From the NCBI RefSeq assembly GCF_903819435.1, contig NZ_CAIJDP010000062.1, positions 1-64,000 on the forward strand: a DNA stretch of 64,000 bases, given 5' to 3'. The notes under the pieces were generated by a model. The model searched no databases, had not been told where the DNA came from, and saw only the letters and a program-made list of their open reading frames with translations. Position 1 is the stretch's first letter; every line of letters begins with the position of its first letter. Position numbers and translations under genes: made by a program. Origin of the DNA: Flavobacterium salmonis (GTDB lineage: Bacteria; Bacteroidota; Bacteroidia; Flavobacteriales; Flavobacteriaceae). This document shows, one piece after another, positions 51,470 to 61,087 of the stretch.

Positions 51470-52213
51470 ATGAAGATTCCGTTTGAGCCCGTATGGTTTG
51501 GTTATGAAATTAATATTCATTTAGTTTTAGAATATTTAGCCTTTTTTATCGGGTATAGATACTATGCTTTTTTAAGAAAAAGAACTGCTGACAGGATCAT
51601 CACAATCAATCGGTTATCTATTATTTTAGGAGCAGCTATCGGGGCTTTTCTGGGTTCCAGAATTATGGGTTTTTTAGAGAATCCTGTTTTTGTTTCAGAT
51701 CTCAAATCCTTGCTTGATCTTTTCAACGTAAAAACGATTATGGGAGGTCTCTTTGGCGGACTTTTAGGCGTAGAAATCGCTAAAAAAATTATTGGTGAAA
51801 AAGAATCTTCCGGTGATTTGTTTACGTTTCCAATTATCCTGGGAATTTTTATCGGGAGAATTGGATGCTTTTTATCCGGAACAAATGAATTCACATATGG
51901 TGAAGCTACTTCTTTTTTCCTGGGAATGAATCTTGGCGATAACCTAAAGCGGCATCCAATTGCTTTGTATGAATTGGTTTTTTTAGCTGTTCTGTTTTAT
52001 TTCCTGAAGAAACTCCAAAGCAAAAATCTACCAAATGGCTTGTTATTTCAGTATTTTATGATTTCTTATTTTGCATTCCGATTTTTTATAGAATTTATAA
52101 AACCCAATCATTTTTTCGTGGCAGGAATAAGTTCCATCCAGATTTTATGTTTAATTTGTCTATTATATTATCACAAAACAATTTTAAATCTATTCGTAAA
52201 AAATGCCAGTTAG
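51470..52213 (+). CDS. Lgt-like (prolipoprotein diacylglyceryl transferase family) membrane protein
   Basis: A 247-residue polytopic membrane protein with about seven hydrophobic segments. Lgt family marks are seen: GRIGCFLSGTNEFTYG (R130, the counterpart of the essential Arg), RHPIALYELV and FAFRFFIEFIKP. The HGG motif of true Lgt enzymes reads FGG here (F95-G96-G97), so the conserved His is absent. It is therefore likely a paralogue acting on a different acceptor or lipid, not the housekeeping Lgt. The next gene starts 11 bp before its stop. Confidence 0.82.
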   Translation: MKIPFEPVWFGYEINIHLVLEYLAFFIGYRYYAFLRKRTADRIITINRLSIILGAAIGAFLGSRIMGFLENPVFVSDLKSLLDLFNVKTIMGGLFGGLLGVEIAKKIIGEKESSGDLFTFPIILGIFIGRIGCFLSGTNEFTYGEATSFFLGMNLGDNLKRHPIALYELVFLAVLFYFLKKLQSKNLPNGLLFQYFMISYFAFRFFIEFIKPNHFFVAGISSIQILCLICLLYYHKTILNLFVKNAS

Positions 52214-53594
52214 AAAGTATACTTATTATGATTTTACCTTAAGCCTTTGTCCCGAATGCTTAAAGCGTATTGATGCAAAAATTGTTTTTGAAGATGGGAA
52301 TGTTTACATGCTCAAAAGATGTCCGGAACACGGAAGTTCAAAGGTATTAATTGCGGATGATATTCAATATTATAAAAATATCCGAAACTACAATAAGCCA
52401 TCAGAGATGCCTTATACCTTTAATACCAAAACCCATTATGGCTGTCCGTATGATTGCGGTTTATGCCCGGATCACGAACAGCATTCCTGTCTGACTGTTG
52501 TTGAAGTTACAGACCGGTGTAATCTGACATGTCCGACTTGTTATGCGGGATCATCTCCTTCATACGGAAGACACAGAACGCTGGAAGAAATAAAAAGAAT
52601 GCTGGATACGGTTGTTAAAAATGAAAAGGAACCTGATGTTGTGCAGATTAGCGGTGGCGAACCTACTATTCATCCTCAGTTTTTTGAGATTTTAGACTAC
52701 GCAAAATCCCTTCCGATAAAGCATTTAATGTTGAATACCAATGGAATTAAAATTGCCAAAGACAAGGAATTTGCCAGACAGCTGAAAACCTATTCACCTG
52801 ATTTTGAAATTTATTTACAGTTTGATTCTTTTGAAGACAGTGTATTGCAGGAATTACGCGGTGCCGATTTAAGCGAGATAAGAAAACAAGCGTTGGAGAA
52901 TCTGAACGAAGTAAATTTGTCTACAACATTGGTGGTTACGCTTCAGAAAGGACTCAATGATAATGAAATTGGAAAAATAATTGAATTTGCGTTAAAACAA
53001 AAATGCATCAGAGGGGTTACTTTTCAGCCAACACAAATTGCCGGAAGACTGGAAAATTTTGACCCGGAAAAAGACAGGATGACATTAACCGAGGTCAGAA
53101 GGAAAATTTTGGAACAAACTTCCATTTTCAATTCAGATGATTTGCTACCCGTTCCTTGTAATCCTGATGCTTTGGTAATGGGATATGCCTTGAAATTGGG
53201 TGATGAGGTATTTCCGCTTACACGGTACATCAATCCAAATGACTTGTTAGACAATAGTAAAAACACCATCATTTACGAACAGGATGAAGTGCTTCGCGGA
53301 AAAATGATAGAATTATTCAGTACAGGAAATTCAGTAGAAGTAGCCGAAGAAAACCTGAAATCCATTCTCTGCTGCCTGCCCAATATTGATGCACCCAATT
53401 TGGGTTATGATAACTTGTTTCGCATCATCATTATGCAATTTATAGATGCCTATAATTTTGATGTCAGAGCGATTAAAAAATCATGTGTGCATATTGTCAA
53501 TAAGGATAATAAAATAATTCCGTTTGAAACCATGAATTTGTTTTACAGAGACGAAAAAATAGAAAGATTAGAAGAACTTAGAACTAATATATAA
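52203..53594 (+). CDS. Radical SAM enzyme resembling tetraether synthase (Tes-like)
   Basis: A 463-residue protein. An N-terminal zinc-ribbon-like part has CPEC (16-19) and CPEH (C40). An extra cysteine block CPYDCGLCPDHEQHSC (81-96) comes just before the SAM cluster CNLTCPTC (C106, C110, C113). ISGGEPTIHPQF binds SAM. The arrangement CPxDCGLCxxHxQHxC then EVTDRCNLxCPxCxA is that of archaeal Tes and its bacterial relatives, which join lipid tails by C-C bonds. It overlaps the Lgt-like gene by 11 bp. Lipid or lipoprotein modification is inferred; the substrate is unknown. Confidence 0.82.
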   Translation: MPVRKYTYYDFTLSLCPECLKRIDAKIVFEDGNVYMLKRCPEHGSSKVLIADDIQYYKNIRNYNKPSEMPYTFNTKTHYGCPYDCGLCPDHEQHSCLTVVEVTDRCNLTCPTCYAGSSPSYGRHRTLEEIKRMLDTVVKNEKEPDVVQISGGEPTIHPQFFEILDYAKSLPIKHLMLNTNGIKIAKDKEFARQLKTYSPDFEIYLQFDSFEDSVLQELRGADLSEIRKQALENLNEVNLSTTLVVTLQKGLNDNEIGKIIEFALKQKCIRGVTFQPTQIAGRLENFDPEKDRMTLTEVRRKILEQTSIFNSDDLLPVPCNPDALVMGYALKLGDEVFPLTRYINPNDLLDNSKNTIIYEQDEVLRGKMIELFSTGNSVEVAEENLKSILCCLPNIDAPNLGYDNLFRIIIMQFIDAYNFDVRAIKKSCVHIVNKDNKIIPFETMNLFYRDEKIERLEELRTNI

Positions 53595-53597
53595 ATT

Positions 53598-53795
53598 ATG
53601 ATAGCATTAGAAGTAGGTAATTTAGACGGATTGGTTGCATTTTTTGTTTCGATTATGCTTGGGCCACCTGTTTTATTTACAATCATTGGATTTGCAGTAA
53701 AAAGAAACAATCCAAAAACAGCAAAAGTGCTTTTTATTATGGGAGCGGTATACTTAATCGTAGGACTGGGAATTTGTGGAGGTCTTATTTCGTAA
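53598..53795 (+). CDS. Small membrane protein at the end of the Lgt-like/Tes-like operon
   Basis: A 65-residue protein with two hydrophobic segments (about 10-33, LVAFFVSIMLGPPVLFTIIGFAV, and 44-64, VLFIMGAVYLIVGLGICGGLI) joined by the basic loop KRNNPKTAK. It begins 3 bp after the radical SAM stop. Too small for an enzyme; possibly a helper or anchor. No family recognised. Confidence 0.7.
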   Translation: MIALEVGNLDGLVAFFVSIMLGPPVLFTIIGFAVKRNNPKTAKVLFIMGAVYLIVGLGICGGLIS

Positions 53796-53833
53796 AAAAA
53801 GAAAACCCAATAACTTTTTTATGTTATTGGGTT
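53795..53833 (-). terminator. Terminator after lepA
   Basis: AACCCAATAAC (53804-53814) and GTTATTGGGTT (53823-53833) form an 11-bp stem. Read on the minus strand, a T-rich run follows it. Confidence 0.8.
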
Positions 53834-53871
53834 ATATCTTAATACTTAGTACTTAAATCTTAATACAAAGT

Positions 53872-55668
53872 TTAGTCGTTTAATTTCAAAACAGCCATAA
53901 ACGCCTCTTGTGGAATCTCAACGTTTCCTACCTGGCGCATACGTTTTTTACCTTTTTTCTGTTTCTCCAAAAGTTTACGCTTACGCGAAATATCTCCACC
54001 GTAACATTTTGCGGTAACGTCTTTACGAAGCGCTTTGATGGTTTCACGAGCGATAATTTTTGCTCCAATTGCCGCCTGAATCGGAATGTCGAATTGCTGT
54101 CTTGGAATCAACTCACGCAATTTCTCGGTCATTTTTTTACCGATGTTATATGCGTTATCTTCGTGAATCAAGGCTGAAAGCGCATCAACTGTCTGAGCAT
54201 TCAAAAGAACATCCAGTTTAACTAATTTCGAAGTACGCATTCCAATTGGAGAATAGTCGAAAGAAGCGTACCCTTTAGAAACTGTTTTCAAACGATCGTA
54301 AAAATCGAATACAATTTCGGCCAAAGGCATATCAAAATTCAATTCCACTCTTTCTGTTGTCAAGTACGTTTGATTGGTAATTTGACCACGTTTTTCAATA
54401 CAAAGACTCATTACGTTTCCAACAAAGTCAGCTTTTGTAATAATGGTTGCTTTAATATAAGGTTCTTCAACTCTGTCTAAACGTGAAGGTTCAGGCAAGT
54501 CAGAAGGATTGTTGACAACAAATGCAGTTTCAGGATCTTTTTTGGTGTAGGCCAAATACGAAACGTTAGGAACTGTAGTAATTACAGTCATATCGAACTC
54601 ACGTTCAAGACGTTCCTGAATGATTTCCATGTGAAGCATTCCTAAGAATCCGCAACGGAAACCAAATCCTAACGCGGCAGAGCTTTCAGGTGTAAAAACT
54701 AACGAAGCATCATTCAGTTGCAGTTTCTCCATTGAAGAACGCAAATCTTCATAATCTTCTGTATCAACAGGATAAATTCCGGCAAATACCATTGGTTTTA
54801 CGTCCTCGAAACCTGTAATCATATTGGTTGTTGGTGTCTTGGCATCTGTTAGAGTATCTCCCACTTTTACCTCTTTGGCTTCTTTAATTCCTGAAATCAA
54901 ATAGCCAACATCACCTGTAGAAATTACATTTTTAGGAACCTGATTTAGTTTTAAAGTTCCCACTTCATCGGCAAAATATTCATTGCCGGTAGCCATGAAT
55001 TTAATTTTCTGCCCTTTTTTGATTTCACCATTCATCACTCTGAAGATTACCTCAATTCCACGAAATGGGTTGTAATGTGAATCAAAAATCAATGCCTGTA
55101 ACGGTTCATCCACATTTCCTTTTGGAGCTGGTATTTTTTCGATAATAGCTGCAAGAATGTTCTCTACACCAAAACCTGTTTTTCCTGAAGCATGAATAAT
55201 ATCTTCTAATTTACATCCAAGTAAATCGATAATATCATCACTAACCTCTTCAGGATTAGCACTTGGTAAATCTACTTTATTTAAAACCGGAATAATTTCC
55301 AGGTCATTTTCTAAAGCCAAATATAAGTTTGAAATCGTTTGTGCCTGAATACTTTGTGCTGCATCCACAATCAAAAGTGCCCCTTCGCAGGCAGCAATCG
55401 AACGTGAAACTTCGTATGAAAAGTCAACATGACCGGGAGTGTCAATTAAATTTAAAATATATTCTTCTCCTTTATAAGTGTATTCCATCTGAATGGCGTG
55501 ACTTTTAATGGTGATTCCACGCTCACGTTCCAGATCCATGTTGTCAAGCAATTGTGCTTTTTCTTCACGTGCTGTAACGGTTTGTGTGGCGCCCAGTAAT
55601 CGGTCTGCCAGTGTACTTTTACCGTGGTCAATGTGTGCAATAATGCAAAAGTTACGTATCTTCTTCAT
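53872..55668 (-). CDS. lepA: Elongation factor 4 (ribosome back-translocase)
   Basis: A 598-residue translational GTPase, the usual length. GTP-binding blocks: [28 protein letters not shown] and NKVDLPSA. The signature C-terminal domain is present ([44 protein letters not shown]). It acts on stalled ribosomes. Single gene. Confidence 0.97.
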   Translation of the reverse strand: MKKIRNFCIIAHIDHGKSTLADRLLGATQTVTAREEKAQLLDNMDLERERGITIKSHAIQMEYTYKGEEYILNLIDTPGHVDFSYEVSRSIAACEGALLIVDAAQSIQAQTISNLYLALENDLEIIPVLNKVDLPSANPEEVSDDIIDLLGCKLEDIIHASGKTGFGVENILAAIIEKIPAPKGNVDEPLQALIFDSHYNPFRGIEVIFRVMNGEIKKGQKIKFMATGNEYFADEVGTLKLNQVPKNVISTGDVGYLISGIKEAKEVKVGDTLTDAKTPTTNMITGFEDVKPMVFAGIYPVDTEDYEDLRSSMEKLQLNDASLVFTPESSAALGFGFRCGFLGMLHMEIIQERLEREFDMTVITTVPNVSYLAYTKKDPETAFVVNNPSDLPEPSRLDRVEEPYIKATIITKADFVGNVMSLCIEKRGQITNQTYLTTERVELNFDMPLAEIVFDFYDRLKTVSKGYASFDYSPIGMRTSKLVKLDVLLNAQTVDALSALIHEDNAYNIGKKMTEKLRELIPRQQFDIPIQAAIGAKIIARETIKALRKDVTAKCYGGDISRKRKLLEKQKKGKKRMRQVGNVEIPQEAFMAVLKLND

Positions 55669-55830
55669 TTTAATATATCAATTCTCTAATTGAGTTTTAG
55701 TCTTTTTCGGGTATAAATTGCACTGCAGCAATTGCTTTAGCGCATAATATTAAGGCGCAAAGATAGCGCAAAGTTTTGGATTCTGGAATGTAGTTGTTGG
55801 ATAGTTAGTTTTTGAAAACCAATTTCAGTC

Positions 55831-56568
55831 TTAAAATTCAAAATTGAACCCTTTTTCCGTCAGTTTTTTGTAGATTTCTGAATCAAATTTGTACAATTTA
55901 GCGGCTCTGTGGGACACGTCCTGCTGTTTTTCATCTAAGGCAACGAGCAGTTTCATATGCAGAATTTTTCTTCGGAAATTCGATTTATCCAGTTCAATTC
56001 CTAATATTTCTTCGTAGAGATGCATTAACTGCAATAAAGTGAACTTTTCAGGCAAAAGATTGAATCCGATGGGGGCCTGACGCACTCTGTTACGAAGTTG
56101 CATTAAGCTGAATTGTAAAATTTCCCTATGGTCAAAAATCAAATCGGGCAGTTCGTTAATTTTATGCCAGGTCGCTTCCATTAAGGTAAGACCGGCTTTT
56201 ACATTATAATCTTCGCGATTAACCAATGTGTAATAACCAATGGTCACAACTCTTCTTCCGGGTACACGATTGGGATCTGTAAATGCTTTTAACTGCTCCA
56301 GATAAATGTTGTCCAGACTGGTTAGTTCATACAAAATTCGTTGTGCTGCATAATCAGAACTTTCTTCTTTTTTGAGCCAGCCTCCAAGAAGCCCCCATTT
56401 TCCAATACTTTCTCCTTCGGCATGATGGGCTAGCAGCACTTCGAGGTTTCCTTTGTTGAATCCAAATATGACACAGTCGATCGTAACTCCGTCGATGACC
56501 GGGTTTTGAATTGCAGGAGGTTCTCCGCTATACGTTTTGGAAGTTTTTTTAGAGTGTAAAAATGCCAT
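55831..56568 (-). CDS. NrtR/AraR-like regulator: degenerate Nudix domain plus winged helix (copy 1)
   Basis: A 245-residue regulator. Nudix-like domain at about 25-165; the Nudix box starts G63, E69, R77 and keeps E81, but the Glu after R77 is I78 and the second of the Glu pair is L82. Hydrolysis is thus unlikely and the domain probably senses a ligand. The winged helix (about 155-245, APIGFNLLPEKFTLLQLMHLYE ... KFDSEIYKKLTEKGF) is almost identical to that of copy 2, while the sensor domain differs. Located beside a SusC/SusD operon, as are AraR-type sugar regulators of Bacteroidota. Confidence 0.88.
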   Translation of the reverse strand: MAFLHSKKTSKTYSGEPPAIQNPVIDGVTIDCVIFGFNKGNLEVLLAHHAEGESIGKWGLLGGWLKKEESSDYAAQRILYELTSLDNIYLEQLKAFTDPNRVPGRRVVTIGYYTLVNREDYNVKAGLTLMEATWHKINELPDLIFDHREILQFSLMQLRNRVRQAPIGFNLLPEKFTLLQLMHLYEEILGIELDKSNFRRKILHMKLLVALDEKQQDVSHRAAKLYKFDSEIYKKLTEKGFNFEF

Positions 56569-56590
56569 TTGTTTGCTTTATAAGCTGATT

Positions 56591-57307
56591 TTAAAATTCA
56601 AAATTAAATCCTTTTTCAGTAAGTTTTGTATAAATCTCCGAATCAAATTTGTATAATTTGGCCGCCCTGTGCGAAACATCCTGTTGTTTTTCATCTAATG
56701 CAACAAGTAATTTCATATGAAGAATTTTTCGTCTGAAATTTGATTTGTCCATTTCGATTCCTAATATTTCTTCATACAAATGCATCAATTGCAACAGTGT
56801 AAACTTTTCCGGCAAAAGATTAAATCCAATTGGCGCCTGACGAACTCTGTCCCGCAAATGTTTCAGACTATAAGCCAATATTTCATTGTGATCATAAATC
56901 AAGTCCGGAATTTCATTGATCTTATACCATTTGGCATCAGATGCCGTAAAACCAGCCTGAATATTGTAATCTTCTCTTTTAATTAAGGCATAGTAGCCAA
57001 TTGTAATAACACGTCTCAGCGGAAATCGATCCGGATTTCCAAATGCTTTCAGTTGTTCGAGATAGATGTGATCTAATGCGGTCAGTTCATTTAACAGGCG
57101 GTGAGCAGCATTATCAGTGCTTTCTTTTTTATTAATCCATCCTCCCGGGAGTCCCCATCTTCCTTTGCTTATTCCTTCTGCGTGTTGAATTAGAAGTATT
57201 TCAAGGCTTCCCTTGTCAAAACCAAATATAACACAGTCAATAGTAATGGCATTCATCACTGAAGAATCATTTTTTACGATAATATCATCATCTAAATTAT
57301 CAGCCAT
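56591..57307 (-). CDS. NrtR/AraR-like regulator: degenerate Nudix domain plus winged helix (copy 2)
   Basis: A 238-residue paralogue of the next gene downstream, 22 bp away in the same operon. The Nudix box (G56, E62, R70, E74) again lacks two acidic residues (L71, L75). The C-terminal 90 residues differ from copy 1 at only two positions, yet the DNA carries many silent differences. The conservation is therefore selected at protein level and both proteins should bind the same operator. Transcribed away from susC across a 637-bp gap, which suits local control of the SusC/SusD genes. Confidence 0.88.
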   Translation of the reverse strand: MADNLDDDIIVKNDSSVMNAITIDCVIFGFDKGSLEILLIQHAEGISKGRWGLPGGWINKKESTDNAAHRLLNELTALDHIYLEQLKAFGNPDRFPLRRVITIGYYALIKREDYNIQAGFTASDAKWYKINEIPDLIYDHNEILAYSLKHLRDRVRQAPIGFNLLPEKFTLLQLMHLYEEILGIEMDKSNFRRKILHMKLLVALDEKQQDVSHRAAKLYKFDSEIYTKLTEKGFNFEF

Positions 57308-57944
57308 GCTTGTTAAAATTTTGACAAATTAAATAAATAAAAAGAATAGATACTCTTAAAAGTTCACATATTTTTAAAATGATTATAAAAAGATTAAAAT
57401 TTTTAAACTTAATGATGTAAAAATGAATAAGTGGTTTTAAAATAGTAATAATATAATGTATTAAATGAATATTTATCAATAATTATTGCTTCTATTAAAT
57501 TAAATAATATGGTTATTCAATAAAAATAACTTCAAAATTATCTTAATAGTAAAAAAATGATGCTAATTTTTTGTTAATATAGAAAAATTGCGCTACACTT
57601 GTAGTCAAATTAACCATAAGATAAATTCTTTTTGACTATAAGTAAGCTGGTAACAAAAAACTATTAATTAAACCTCAAATTTTTTTACAGGAAGTAATTC
57701 GGAAAGTCTCATGAAAACATCATTTAGATACCATATCAAAAAAAATTCTGCCTAAGAATTAATTGTTACAACAGATTTAAATTAAGAATATAAAATTTCG
57801 GTCCATTGACGTAAAACAGAACGTGCAAGCGGAGAACTTCATTGCTTAGAGGCAGACTAAAAATAGTGGAACAAATTATTTAGAAGATTCATTAATCAGA
57901 TTAAAAACAACTAACAACAAAATTTAACCAAATTATTAATTATT
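57308..57944. other. Long divergent regulatory region between the regulator pair and susC
   Basis: 637 AT-rich bases without a gene. It holds the promoters of both directions. No sigma/anti-sigma pair or RNA gene was seen. The inverted repeat at 57602-57638 is the best operator candidate. The part from about 57650 to 57944 is probably an untranslated leader for susC if the promoter at 57599 is right. Confidence 0.5.
57599..57638 (+). promoter_or_regulatory. Candidate susC promoter with overlapping inverted repeat
   Basis: TTG at 57599-57601 and TAAATTCT at 57622-57629 are 20 bases apart, close to the Bacteroidota promoter pattern. TAGTCAAA (57602-57609) is perfectly inverted as TTTGACTA (57631-57638), flanking and overlapping the promoter. 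A regulator dimer bound there could block or recruit polymerase. Both readings are inference. Confidence 0.4.
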
Positions 57945-60900
57945 ATGAAAAGCAATTATTGTATTAAACCAACAATGCTCCAGTTTTACCTGATGCTGTT
58001 GCTTAGCGTACTTACGATGCAGTCGGGTTTTGCACAAGAGCAATCCCAATTTGTAATCGGAAATGTAAAATCGGCAGACGATGGTATGGGAATTCCCGGT
58101 GCTAGTGTAACAATTGAAGGAACAAAAAGAGGAACCTCTACAGATTTTGATGGAAATTTCAGGTTGGAAGCAAAAACAGGTGATGTCATTGCAATCAGTT
58201 TTATGGGATTTAAAACACAGCGTGTCACGGTTGGAACTCAAAAAACAATTAATGTAACCTTACAAACCGAAGCGGCAGATCTTAAAGAAGTTGTTGTTAT
58301 TGGTTATGGTACTCAAAAAAGAACAGCCGTAATGACTGCTATTACGCAGGTTTCTGGTGAAAGTCTGGCTAAAACAAATACTATAAATGCACTCCAGGGA
58401 CTGCAAGGGCAGGCAGCCGGACTTCAAATTACATCTACTTCCGGACAGCCGGGAGAAAAAATGAATGTGGTTATCAGAGGTTTGGGGACTACTGGAGGCA
58501 GCAACCCGCTTTATGTGGTAGATGGCATACTTACCGGAGATATTACCTATCTAAACAACTCTGATATTGAGTCAATTTCGGTTTTAAAAGATGCCGCTTC
58601 GTCTGCTATTTATGGATCACAAGCTGCGAACGGAGTCGTTTTGGTAACAACCAAAAAGGGAAAAAGAGGTTCTCCGGGAAAAATTACTTTTGATCAGTAT
58701 TATGGCGTACAGTCTGTAGCCAGAAAAGTTGATTTGTTAGATGCTAAAGAATATGCTGTTATTTTAAATGAAGCTGCTGTAAACTCCGGTAAAAATCCTT
58801 ATTTCACTAACGACCAGATTGCCGGATTAGGAAAAGGCACCAACTGGATGGATAAAATGCTCACGGATAATGCAGCTACTAAAAACTTTTCATTTGGTGC
58901 TTCGGGAGGTTCTGATACTTCTGTTTATTCTACTTCATTATCTTATCTGGGGCAGGAAGGAATTGTTGGAGGTAAAGACTTATCAAATTATGATCGCTAC
59001 AATTTCAGATTTAATTCAGAACACAAACTGTATAAAGATGTGCTTATTTTGGGACAGAATTTAAGTTTTGCTTATGTAGATAAAAACGGTATTGGAGTTG
59101 GAAACCAATACAATAATTCTTTAAGAAGTGCATTTCAGACCACTCCATTATTACCAATGTATGATGCCGATGGTAATTATTTTGATACTACAAAGAGTAC
59201 CGAACTATGGCTGTCAGGTGTAGCAAATCCTTATGCGCTTATGGATTATAACAATCAAAACGAAAGTAATAATCAAAAGTTATTAGGGAATGTTTATTTA
59301 CAGGTTGAACCAATAAAAAACCTAACATTTAAAACAACTTTAGGACTTGATTATTATGTGTCCGAAGGCCATTCTTACAAGCCTGTATATCACTTATCAA
59401 TTTATGCAAATAATAATTATGATACAGTGAACCAAAATATGAGTAAAAACAGAAGTATTACCTGGGATAATTTATTAGGCTATAAATTTAATGTTGCCGA
59501 AAATCATCATTTTGAAGCCATGGCAGGAACATCTTATATTAATTACGCAGAAACTTCTGTAGAAGCAAACAATGCAGATTCTGTTTTTAATGATTTAGAA
59601 CATGCCTGGATAGATACTACGACTAATAAGGACGGAACAAAAATAACCATTAAAGGTAAAAAAGAAGAAAATAGACTGATGTCTTATTTTGGAAGAGCAA
59701 ACTATAATTATAAAGATACCTATTTCTTCAATGGAACTCTTAGGGCAGATGGTTCGTCAAAATTTGCTCAAGGAAATCAATGGGGATATTTTCCATCAGT
59801 ATCTGCCGGTTGGGTTGCTTCAAATGAAGCATTTTTAAAAGATTCACAAGCTATAAATTTCCTTAAAGTAAGAGCGAGCTGGGGTCAGGTTGGTAATCAG
59901 AGTATTAGGTCATTCCAATATTTAGCCGAAATGAGATCCAAAAATACAAACTATATTTTCGGAGATAAAGAAGGCTCTCTTACACCAGGAACTTATCCGT
60001 ACAGAGTTGCAAATCCTGATGCAAAATGGGAAACCTCAGAGCAGATAAACCTTGGTTTAGATGCCAGATTTTTAAGCAATGCCTTAAGTGTGACTTTTGA
60101 TGTTTATCAAAAAACAAATAAGGACTGGTTAATTTTAGCACCTGTTTTTGCAACATTAGGAGCAGAGCCAGCTTATATTAACGGTGGTGATGTAGTAAAC
60201 AAAGGGGTAGAATTGAGTTTGAATTATCAAAACAAAATTGGCGATTTCAATTATAGTGTGAGTGCAAACGGTGCTTATAATAAAAATACTGTTGGTAAGA
60301 TACCAAGTAATGATGGTATAATTCATGGATTGAGTAATGAACTGTATGACAATGCAGGTGAATTTTACAGAGCAGAAAACGGATTTCCATTGGGTTATTT
60401 CTGGGGTTATAAAACAGGAGGCGTTTTCCAGAACCAGGAACAAATTAATAATTATAAATCGGCGAGTGGTGTAGTATTACAGCCAAGTGCAGCTCCGGGG
60501 GATATTATTTATCAAAACGTGAACGGAGATGATAAAATTGATGCCTCTGATAAAACCAGTATCGGAAATCCTAATCCGGACTTTACTTTTGGTTTCTCTT
60601 TATCTGCTAATTATAAAGCTTTTGACTTTTCAGTGATGGCAAATGGTGTTGCCGGAAACCAAATTGTACAATCGTATAGAAATCAATCAGGAGCTTTCGG
60701 AAACTATACATCTGCTATTTTAAACCGTTGGCATGGCGAGGGTTCTTCGAACTCAGTGCCAAGGGTAACGGAAGACAATAGAAACTTTACACAATTTTCT
60801 GATTTGTATGTTCAAAATGGTGATTTCTTAAGAATTAATACGGTTACATTAGGATTTGATTTAGCAAAAATGAATAAATCTAAAACATTCTTCGCAAGTC

Positions 60901-61076
60901 AGTTCAGACTTTACTTTTCAGTACTAAATCTTTACACGTTTACGAAATACAACGGTATGGATCCTGAGATTGGATTTGGTTCTTCAAATGATGATCAAAA
61001 ATTTTCATCAGGAGTAGATGTAGGATACTATCCAAGACCAAGAACCTATATGTTGGGTTTAAATGTTAAACTTTAA
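57945..61076 (+). CDS. SusC/RagA-family TonB-linked outer-membrane transporter
   Basis: A 1043-residue protein. Signal peptide at 1-30 (ends SGFAQ). A carboxypeptidase-regulatory-like domain at about 38-110 (VKSADDGMGIPGASVTIEGT), then the TonB-box region VVVIGYGTQKR and the plug (NPLYVVDGILTGDI ... SISVLKDAASSAIYGSQAANGVVLVTTKKG). The remainder is a barrel (ASWGQVGNQ, YFPSVSAGWVAS, NPDFTFGFSLSANYK, RPRTYMLGLNVKL at the end). It imports oligosaccharides or peptides with its SusD partner, powered by TonB. The SusC name is a family label; substrate unknown. Confidence 0.96.
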   Translation: MKSNYCIKPTMLQFYLMLLLSVLTMQSGFAQEQSQFVIGNVKSADDGMGIPGASVTIEGTKRGTSTDFDGNFRLEAKTGDVIAISFMGFKTQRVTVGTQKTINVTLQTEAADLKEVVVIGYGTQKRTAVMTAITQVSGESLAKTNTINALQGLQGQAAGLQITSTSGQPGEKMNVVIRGLGTTGGSNPLYVVDGILTGDITYLNNSDIESISVLKDAASSAIYGSQAANGVVLVTTKKGKRGSPGKITFDQYYGVQSVARKVDLLDAKEYAVILNEAAVNSGKNPYFTNDQIAGLGKGTNWMDKMLTDNAATKNFSFGASGGSDTSVYSTSLSYLGQEGIVGGKDLSNYDRYNFRFNSEHKLYKDVLILGQNLSFAYVDKNGIGVGNQYNNSLRSAFQTTPLLPMYDADGNYFDTTKSTELWLSGVANPYALMDYNNQNESNNQKLLGNVYLQVEPIKNLTFKTTLGLDYYVSEGHSYKPVYHLSIYANNNYDTVNQNMSKNRSITWDNLLGYKFNVAENHHFEAMAGTSYINYAETSVEANNADSVFNDLEHAWIDTTTNKDGTKITIKGKKEENRLMSYFGRANYNYKDTYFFNGTLRADGSSKFAQGNQWGYFPSVSAGWVASNEAFLKDSQAINFLKVRASWGQVGNQSIRSFQYLAEMRSKNTNYIFGDKEGSLTPGTYPYRVANPDAKWETSEQINLGLDARFLSNALSVTFDVYQKTNKDWLILAPVFATLGAEPAYINGGDVVNKGVELSLNYQNKIGDFNYSVSANGAYNKNTVGKIPSNDGIIHGLSNELYDNAGEFYRAENGFPLGYFWGYKTGGVFQNQEQINNYKSASGVVLQPSAAPGDIIYQNVNGDDKIDASDKTSIGNPNPDFTFGFSLSANYKAFDFSVMANGVAGNQIVQSYRNQSGAFGNYTSAILNRWHGEGSSNSVPRVTEDNRNFTQFSDLYVQNGDFLRINTVTLGFDLAKMNKSKTFFASQFRLYFSVLNLYTFTKYNGMDPEIGFGSSNDDQKFSSGVDVGYYPRPRTYMLGLNVKL

Positions 61077-61087
61077 TAAATAAAACA

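Noticed and set aside
51470..52213. Annotation of the Lgt-like gene as the housekeeping lgt
   Set aside because: The conserved HGG motif is FGG here and the operon context is with a radical SAM enzyme, so paralogue status is more likely.
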